Shown one piece after another: positions 6,439-11,112 of a DNA stretch of 11,112 nucleotides. Where the stretch lies: assembly GCA_022795575.1 (NCBI GenBank), contig JAAWGY010000074.1, positions 1-11,112 on the forward strand, read 5' to 3'. Each line of letters begins with the position of its first letter. Within the stretch, counting starts at the first letter, position 1. Origin of the DNA: Angelakisella sp. Lineage in GTDB: Bacteria; Bacillota; Clostridia; Oscillospirales; Ruminococcaceae. The translations under genes and the position numbers were made by a program. Under the pieces are notes generated by a model. That model was not told the origin of the DNA. It made no database searches and saw nothing but the letters and a program-made list of their open reading frames with translations.

Positions 6439-6736
6439 CCGCTTTCTGGCCCAGGTGGCGGTGATGGCCGTCGTCACCTACCTGATCCGGGCCGTCCCCC
6501 TGGCCCTCTGCCGGGGGCAGCTGCGGAGCCGCTGGCTCCGGGACTTCCTCTTTTACGTTCCCTACGCGGTGCTGGGGGCCATGACCTTCCCGGCCGTCCT
6601 TTCCGCCACCGCCTCCCCCCTTTCCGCCCTTTGCGGGGTGGCGGCGGGGATGGCCCTGGCTTGGCGGGAAAAGGGGCTGCTTACCGTGGCGGCCGCTGCC
6701 TGCGCCGCCGTCTTTTTGGCGGAGCGGCTTCTGTAG
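6431..6736 (+). CDS. azlD: AzlD-family branched-chain amino acid exporter, small subunit
   Basis: This 101-residue membrane protein is the small partner of AzlC. It has the typical AzlD opening (VVTYLIRAVPLAL) and three or four hydrophobic segments, with the conserved LRDFLFYVPYAVLGAMTFPA in the middle and an alanine-rich C-terminal span ending AERLL. Length matches the family. AGAGGAGG lies about 8 bases before ATG 6431, and the first eight bases overlap the end of azlC, the usual arrangement for this pair. A 51-base gap to the next gene follows, with no clear promoter or terminator, so the operon probably continues. Confidence 0.92.
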   Translation: MPDRFLAQVAVMAVVTYLIRAVPLALCRGQLRSRWLRDFLFYVPYAVLGAMTFPAVLSATASPLSALCGVAAGMALAWREKGLLTVAAAACAAVFLAERLL

Positions 6737-6787
6737 GCCCTCCGTCCCCGGGCTCCCCCACTGATTTGCAAGGAGGCTTTGCACACC

Positions 6788-7594
6788 ATGAAACGAATCG
6801 TTACCGTCCTGGCGCTGCTTACGGCGGTGGCCGCCCTCTTCTTCGGGCTGGCCCCCCTGGCGGGGTACCGCATCTTCCACCTGGGGGTACTGCTGCTCCT
6901 GCTGTACGGGGTGGGGGTGGTCCTGCTGCTGGTCTTTTGGGACGCCTTCCCGGATATGATGTTCCCCGGCTACCCCAAGGAGCAGCACCGGTGGTGGCGG
7001 ATCATCCGGGGCATCCTTGCCGGCTGTCTGGCCCTGACGGTGGCGGGGGGCTGCGTCCTTTCCGCCCTGATGCTCCGGGCCGGGCGGATGAACCCGCCCC
7101 CGGAGGACGGGGCGCCGGCCACGGTGGTGGTGCTGGGGTGCCTGGTAAAGGAGAACGGCCCCAGCCTGATGCTCCGCTACCGGCTGGAGGCGGCGCTGGA
7201 CTACCTGCGGCTGCACCCGGAGGCCCCGGTGGTGGTATCCGGGGGCCAGGGCAAGCCGGAGCCCATGAGCGAGGCCCGGGCCATGGCGGAATACCTCGCC
7301 GCCAACGGCATTGACGAGACGCGGATCTACCTGGAGGACCGCTCCACCAACACCCAGCAGAATCTGGCCTATTCCGCCGAGATCATCCGGCAGGAGGGCC
7401 TGCCGGAGCGGCTGGTCATCGTCACCGACGGCTACCACCAGCTCCGGGGGCGGATCTACGCCGGCACCCAGGGCTTTACCCAGGTGTACGGCTGGTCCGG
7501 CAAAACCCCCTGGGGGCTGCTGCCCAGCTATGGGGTGCGGGAGATGCTGGCCATCGGCCAGGCGGTGGTGCTGAAGGGAGGGCGCATATGGTAA
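6788..7594 (+). CDS. YdcF/ElyC-like membrane protein with DUF218 domain
   Basis: This 268-residue protein has three predicted membrane spans (about residues 4-22, 29-49 and 74-94) followed by a DUF218 domain (about 110-260). Family motifs are TVVVLGC (112-118), RYRLEAALDYL, VVVSGGQG around S151-G153, SEARAMAEYL, and LEDRSTNTQQN (182-192). Related E. coli proteins SanA and ElyC affect envelope integrity, and YdcF binds S-adenosylmethionine, but the reaction of the family is not settled. ATG 6788 is chosen because AAGGAGG (6770-6776) sits 11 bases upstream; the in-frame TTG 6779 would have only two bases of spacing. Its last seven bases overlap rimO. A cell-envelope role is an inference from family members. 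Confidence 0.88.
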   Translation: MKRIVTVLALLTAVAALFFGLAPLAGYRIFHLGVLLLLLYGVGVVLLLVFWDAFPDMMFPGYPKEQHRWWRIIRGILAGCLALTVAGGCVLSALMLRAGRMNPPPEDGAPATVVVLGCLVKENGPSLMLRYRLEAALDYLRLHPEAPVVVSGGQGKPEPMSEARAMAEYLAANGIDETRIYLEDRSTNTQQNLAYSAEIIRQEGLPERLVIVTDGYHQLRGRIYAGTQGFTQVYGWSGKTPWGLLPSYGVREMLAIGQAVVLKGGRIW

Positions 7595-8904
7595 AGGTAG
7601 GGATGGTGTCCCTGGGGTGCAGCAAAAACCAGGTGGACGCCGAGCGGCTGCTCTCCATGCTCCAGGGGGAGGGGTACGAGATTTGCGCCGACCCCGCCCA
7701 GTGCGAGGCGGTTGTGGTAAACACCTGCGGCTTTATCGAGGACGCCAAGCGGGAGAGCATCGAGACTATCCTGGAGTTTGCCCAGGAGAAGGGCCGGGGG
7801 GCGCTGCGGTGTCTGGTTGTCACCGGCTGCCTGGCCGAGCGGTACCGGGAGGAGCTGGCCGCCGAAATCCCCGAGGCGGATGTGGTGCTGGGCATCGGCA
7901 AAAACAGCGACATCGCCGCCGCCATCCGACAGGCTTTGGCGGGGGAGCGGGTGGTCTCCTTTGGGCCCAAGGAGGCGCTGGCCCTGGAGGGGGAGCGGGT
8001 GCTGGCCAATCCCCCCTACTACGCCTACGTCAAGGTGGCGGAGGGCTGCGACAACCGGTGCAGCTACTGCGCCATCCCCATGATCCGGGGACGCTTCCGC
8101 AGCCGGACCATAGAGCATATTATAGAGGAGGTGCGCCGGCTGGCCGCCCAGGGCGTCCGGGAAATCAACCTGGTGGCCCAGGACACCAGCCGCTACGGCC
8201 TGGACCTCTACGGGGCGTATAAACTGCCGGAGCTGATCCGCCAGGTATGCCGGGTGGAGGGTGTCCACTGGGTGCGCATCCTCTACTGCTACCCGGAGCG
8301 GATCACCGACCAGCTGATTGCCGTTATGGCGGAGGAGCCCAAGGTGGTGAAGTACATCGACCTGCCGGTGCAGCACGGCAGCGGCAGGGTGCTGCGGGAG
8401 ATGAACCGCCAGGGGGACGCCGACAGCATCCTACAGGTGGTGCGGCGCATCCGGGAGGGGATCCCGGGGGTGGTGGTGCGCACCACCATGATCGCCGGCT
8501 TCCCCGGGGAGACCGAGGAGGACTTCGGGGAGCTCCAGCGGCTGGTGGGGGAGGCCCGGTTCCAGCGGCTGGGGTGCTTTGCCTACTCCCAGGAGGAGGG
8601 CACCCCCGCCGGGGAGCGGGAGGACCAGCTGCCCCAGGAGCTGCGCCGCCGCCGGGCCGACCTCATCATGGAGCAGCAGGCCCCCATCGCCTTTGCCTTT
8701 GCCCAAAGCTGCATCGGCAAGGAGCTGGAGATCCTGGTGGAGGGGACCGAGGGGGGCCGGTACTACGGCCGCAGCTACATGGACGCCCCGGACATCGACA
8801 CCCGGGTGTGGTTTACCCCCAAGGCCCCGGTAGCGCCGGGGGAGTTTGTGCAGGTTGCCATTACCGGCAGCGAGGAATACGACCTGGTGGGGGAGGCACG
8901 ATAG
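7588..8904 (+). CDS. rimO: Ribosomal protein S12 methylthiotransferase RimO
   Basis: RimO is a radical-SAM enzyme that adds a methylthio group to a conserved aspartate of ribosomal protein S12. This 438-residue protein has the full domain order. The N-terminal MTTase domain has iron-sulfur ligands C11 (SLGCSKN), C47 (NTCGF) and C81 (VTGCL). The radical-SAM core has C154, C158 and C161 (EGCDNRCSYC), and a C-terminal TRAM domain starts near residue 375. The SLGC-K-N opening, GRFRSR after the cluster motif, and the length favour RimO over the related tRNA enzyme MiaB. The start ATG 7588 follows AAGGGAGG and overlaps the previous gene by seven bases. All key residues are present. It ends 14 bases before pgsA. 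Confidence 0.95.
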   Translation: MVKVGMVSLGCSKNQVDAERLLSMLQGEGYEICADPAQCEAVVVNTCGFIEDAKRESIETILEFAQEKGRGALRCLVVTGCLAERYREELAAEIPEADVVLGIGKNSDIAAAIRQALAGERVVSFGPKEALALEGERVLANPPYYAYVKVAEGCDNRCSYCAIPMIRGRFRSRTIEHIIEEVRRLAAQGVREINLVAQDTSRYGLDLYGAYKLPELIRQVCRVEGVHWVRILYCYPERITDQLIAVMAEEPKVVKYIDLPVQHGSGRVLREMNRQGDADSILQVVRRIREGIPGVVVRTTMIAGFPGETEEDFGELQRLVGEARFQRLGCFAYSQEEGTPAGEREDQLPQELRRRRADLIMEQQAPIAFAFAQSCIGKELEILVEGTEGGRYYGRSYMDAPDIDTRVWFTPKAPVAPGEFVQVAITGSEEYDLVGEAR

Positions 8905-8918
8905 GAAAGGAGAAGACG

Positions 8919-9479
8919 ATGAATCTGCCCAACAAGCTAACCACCGCCCGTGTGGTGATGATCCCGCTGTTTTTGCTGGCCCTCTACCAGGGGCAGTGGC
9001 TGGCGGCCCTGGTGCTCTTTGCCCTGGCCTCTGTCACCGACGCCCTGGACGGCCATATCGCCCGGAGCCGGGGCCTTGTCACCGACTTTGGCAAGTTTAT
9101 GGACCCCCTGGCGGATAAGCTGTTAGTCACCTCCGCCCTCATCGCCTTTGTGGAGCTGCTGCGGGTACCCGGCTGGGTGGTGTTTCTCATCATCGCCCGG
9201 GAGCTGGCCATCACCGGCCTGCGGACCCTGGCCGCCGGCAAGGGGGTGGTGCTGGCCGCCGACAAATGGGGCAAGATAAAGACGGTGAGCCAGATGGTCT
9301 GGATCTGCTACTGTCTGGTGATGGGCTTCTGCTTCAGCAGCCTTTCCCTGGTGGGGCCGGTGGTATCCTGGATGTACATCGTCTTTTGGGCGGGGATGGC
9401 GGTGGTCCTGGTGTCCACCCTGTTTTCCGGCGCCAACTACCTGTGGAACAACCGCGGCCTCTTTAGCCAGATGAAATAG
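8919..9479 (+). CDS. pgsA: CDP-diacylglycerol-glycerol-3-phosphate 3-phosphatidyltransferase (PGP synthase)
   Basis: This membrane enzyme joins CDP-diacylglycerol and glycerol-3-phosphate to make phosphatidylglycerophosphate, the precursor of phosphatidylglycerol. The 186-residue protein carries the complete CDP-alcohol phosphotransferase signature D-x2-DG-x2-AR-x8-G-x3-D-x3-D, with acidic residues D41, D44, D62 and D66, plus the family opening NLPNKLTTARV and several membrane spans. ATG 8919 follows AAAGGAG at six bases; the frame is open upstream but overlaps rimO. The C-terminus (FSGANYLWNNRGLFSQMK) is close in length and style to Bacillus PgsA, so the gene looks complete. Its last sense codons are ATG AAA, directly before the broken cysS start. 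This matters because many CysS proteins begin MK, so the junction may be altered. Confidence 0.94.
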   Translation: MNLPNKLTTARVVMIPLFLLALYQGQWLAALVLFALASVTDALDGHIARSRGLVTDFGKFMDPLADKLLVTSALIAFVELLRVPGWVVFLIIARELAITGLRTLAAGKGVVLAADKWGKIKTVSQMVWICYCLVMGFCFSSLSLVGPVVSWMYIVFWAGMAVVLVSTLFSGANYLWNNRGLFSQMK

Positions 9480-9480
9480 G

Positions 9481-10830
9481 ACCGGCAGGGTAAAGCTGTA
9501 CGCCTGCGGCCCCACCGTCTACAACTTCATCCACATCGGCAACGCCCGGCCCCTCTGCGTCTTTGACGTACTGCGGCGGTACCTGGAGTACCGGGGGTAC
9601 GACGTCACCTTTGTACAAAACTTTACCGATATTGACGACAAGATCATCAACAAGGCCAACGAAGAGGGCACCGACTATAAAACCGTCAGCCAGCGCTACA
9701 TCGCCGAGTACAAAACCGACGCCGCCGGCCTGGGGGTAAAGGAGGCCACCATCCACCCCAAGGCCACCGAGACCATGGAGGAGATCATCCGCACCGTCCA
9801 GGAGATCATCGACAACGGCTACGGGTACGTGGTGGACGGCAGCGTTTACTTCCGCTCCCGGAGGTTTGCGGGCTACGGCAAGCTAAGCCAGCAGCCCCTG
9901 GAGGAGCTGGACGCCGGCAACCGCATCGAGCTTACCGAGGGCAAGGAGGACGGCCTGGACTTTGTTCTCTGGAAGGCGGCAAAGCCGGGCGAACCCAGCT
10001 GGGAGTCCCCCTGGGGCCAGGGCCGGCCGGGCTGGCACATTGAGTGCACCGCCATGATCCGCAAGCACCTGGGGCGCCAGGGCATCGACATCCACTGCGG
10101 GGGGCAGGACCTGATCTTCCCCCACCACGAAAACGAGATCGCCCAGGGGGAGTGCTGCGGGGGCACCGGCGGCAATCCCTACGCCCGGTACTGGATGCAC
10201 AACGGCTTCATCAACGTGGACAGCCGCAAGATGTCCAAAAGCCTGGGCAACTTCTTTACTGTACGGGACGTGGCGGAGAAGTATGGCTACGAGCCCATCA
10301 AGCTGATGATGATACAGGCACACTACCGCAGCCCCATCAACTACACCACCGAGGTTATCGAGCAGTGCAGGGCGGGGATGGAGCGGCTTTACACCTGCCG
10401 GGACAACCTGGATTTTGCCATTGAGAGGGCGGAGGACGCTGCCGGGGACCAGGACTTTGCAGCCAGGGTGGAGGCTCGGCGGCAGCAGTTTATCCAGGCC
10501 ATGGAGGATGACCTGAACACGGCGGATGGTTTGGCGGCGGTTTACGAGCTGGCCCGGGACATCAACAGCTACATCGCCCAGCCTCGGGGCCGGGCGGCGC
10601 TGGAGGGGGCGGCCAAGGTTTTTGACGAGCTTTGCGGGGTGCTGGGGATCCTTTACAACCGGGGGGCCAAGGGGGGCCTGGATGAGGAGATAGAGGCTAT
10701 CATTGCCCAGCGGCAGCAGGCCCGCAAGGAGAAGAATTTTGCCCTGGCGGATAAGCTTCGGGACGACCTAAAGGCCCGGGGGATTCTGCTGGAGGATACC
10801 CCCCAGGGGGTGAAGTGGCACCGGGCCTGA
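9481..10830 (+). CDS. cysS: Cysteinyl-tRNA synthetase, 5'-truncated or lacking a start codon
   Basis: CysS charges tRNA-Cys with cysteine in the cytoplasm. About 449 residues are encoded in one frame, against about 465-475 expected. Seen in order: zinc-site cysteine in YACGPTVYN (codon 9505), HIGH-type HIGN (9532-9543), TDIDDKII, GWHIECTA (Cys codon 10045), FPHHENEIAQ, KMSKS (10228-10242), and the C-terminal helical domain ending GILLEDTPQGVKWHRA. The frame is closed upstream by TGA at 9472-9474. No ATG, GTG or TTG occurs before ATG 9775, which would lose the HIGH motif and the first zinc ligand. The first 20-25 residues (usually MK-x-YNTLTRxKE...) and the ribosome binding site are absent, and the frame differs from pgsA by +1. 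The rest is intact, with no internal stop. Either this copy is disabled or the junction sequence is wrong. Family call is certain; functionality is not. Confidence 0.9.
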   Translation, partial: TGRVKLYACGPTVYNFIHIGNARPLCVFDVLRRYLEYRGYDVTFVQNFTDIDDKIINKANEEGTDYKTVSQRYIAEYKTDAAGLGVKEATIHPKATETMEEIIRTVQEIIDNGYGYVVDGSVYFRSRRFAGYGKLSQQPLEELDAGNRIELTEGKEDGLDFVLWKAAKPGEPSWESPWGQGRPGWHIECTAMIRKHLGRQGIDIHCGGQDLIFPHHENEIAQGECCGGTGGNPYARYWMHNGFINVDSRKMSKSLGNFFTVRDVAEKYGYEPIKLMMIQAHYRSPINYTTEVIEQCRAGMERLYTCRDNLDFAIERAEDAAGDQDFAARVEARRQQFIQAMEDDLNTADGLAAVYELARDINSYIAQPRGRAALEGAAKVFDELCGVLGILYNRGAKGGLDEEIEAIIAQRQQARKEKNFALADKLRDDLKARGILLEDTPQGVKWHRA

Positions 10831-10901
10831 GTGCTGCGGGATAGGCTGGGGAGGCAGTCCGGCGGCCCCAAAATGCACCTGCCGCCTGCCGGCAAACGAA
10901 G

Positions 10902-10987
10902 CAGCCTGTCCCACAGGCTGTGCCCGCCGGGGCTACCCGGCCGCAGGTCCAGGGCTGCGCAGGCCCTGGTCGCTCCCGCAGGAGCGA
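10902..10987 (+). other. Run of three stem-loops downstream of cysS
   Basis: CAGCCTGT (10902-10909) pairs with ACAGGCTG (10913-10920) across a three-base loop. CCAGGGC (10949-10955) pairs with GCCCTGG (10963-10969) across seven bases. TCGCTCC (10970-10976) pairs directly afterwards with GGAGCGA (10981-10987) across CGCA. All stems are perfect. The stretch is GC-rich, so some pairing is expected by chance, but three in 86 bases ahead of a fourth long palindrome suggests a structured 3' tail, a non-coding RNA or a repetitive palindromic element. I could not match it to a known RNA family. Confidence 0.45.
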
Positions 10988-10997
10988 AACTCCCCAG

Positions 10998-11063
10998 GAC
11001 GGCTATTACAACGGCAGGGCTTGTGTTTTTGGCACAGGCCCTGCCGTTCTGTTGTAGGCCGTC
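10998..11063 (+). terminator. Long terminator-like palindrome after cysS
   Basis: The inner stem pairs 11011-11025 with 11033-11047 over 15 positions, with a single wobble (T opposite G) and a seven-base loop TTTTTGG. An outer arm GACGGC (10998-11003) pairs with GCCGTC (11058-11063), giving a two-tier structure. The T-run lies in the loop and only a mixed TCTGTTGT follows the inner stem, so it is not a textbook intrinsic terminator. A weaker GCCGC/GCGGC hairpin with TTTT follows at 11066-11090. Ending the recX-cysS operon is the most likely role. I see no gene in 10831-11112. Confidence 0.55.
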
Positions 11064-11112
11064 AGGCCGCGGTTTTTATCGGCGGCTTTTGGGTGGGGAT
11101 GGGGGCTATTGC

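Noticed and set aside
6380..7438. A 352-residue minus-strand open frame opposite azlD and the DUF218 gene
   Set aside because: Same composition effect: low-complexity Gly/His/Gln-rich translation, no recognisable domain, and it overlaps well-supported genes.
8247..8918. An open extension upstream of pgsA in the same frame
   Set aside because: It lies wholly inside rimO, has low-complexity Gly/Pro/Ala sequence, and pgsA has a proper binding site before ATG 8919 that matches the family N-terminus.
9480..9530. A T-box riboswitch controlling cysS, as in many Firmicutes
   Set aside because: cysS follows pgsA directly with no leader at all, and no T-box core sequence was seen anywhere in the window.
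10885..10920. A resemblance to the conserved helix 8 of signal recognition particle RNA (GAAGCAGCC near 10899-10907)
   Set aside because: Only that short motif matches. The GGAA tetraloop and paired GGTCAGG strand are missing, and the nearby bases instead form a different simple hairpin.

Overview
The window looks like chromosomal DNA from a GC-rich member of the Clostridia, most like Oscillospiraceae. This is inferred from strong AGGAGG-type ribosome binding sites, tightly packed co-directional genes, an OmpR-type two-component pair next to an HtrA protease, an azlCD pair, and a Firmicute-type cysteinyl-tRNA synthetase. No search could be run, so taxonomy rests on gene content and protein style. 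All recognised genes are on the + strand. I see no rRNA, tRNA, transposase, phage gene, CRISPR array or recognisable defence system.

Region 1 (1-430) is non-coding. It holds about 2.6 copies of an imperfect 54-55 bp GC-rich tandem repeat, a small GC hairpin, and an AT-rich stretch with an extended -10 promoter. Region 2 (431-4709) is an envelope-stress-like unit: a response regulator, a membrane histidine kinase, and a membrane-anchored HtrA/DegP-type serine protease whose start lies inside the kinase gene. The protease has an unusually long, disordered-looking cytoplasmic N-terminus of about 307 residues, rich in Pro, Gly, Ala and Gln. A perfect 17-bp hairpin follows (4775-4818).

Region 3 (about 4945-10830) looks like one long transcription unit. 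A clear sigma-A promoter (4952-4980) has an inverted repeat around its -35 box and a strong stem-loop at the start of the predicted transcript. The genes are recX (RecA regulator), azlC and azlD (branched-chain amino acid export), a DUF218/YdcF-like membrane protein, rimO (ribosomal protein S12 methylthiotransferase), pgsA (phosphatidylglycerophosphate synthase) and cysS (cysteinyl-tRNA synthetase). Most neighbours overlap by 4-8 bases or are separated by a few tens of bases, so translational coupling is likely. Region 4 (10831-11112) has no gene but contains a run of stem-loops ending in a long terminator-like palindrome.

The gene content is mostly ordinary housekeeping, and I do not see a clearly new biological system. 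The most notable anomaly is cysS. Its reading frame carries the zinc-site cysteine, HIGH-type and KMSKS motifs, but it begins directly after the pgsA stop with no usable start codon, and about 20-25 expected N-terminal residues are missing. This is a real deletion, an assembly or sequencing error, or a frameshift fusion. Other points worth a second look are the recX promoter dyad and leader hairpin, the HtrA N-terminus with its internal duplication, the cysteine pair in the kinase sensor domain, and the structured region after cysS.
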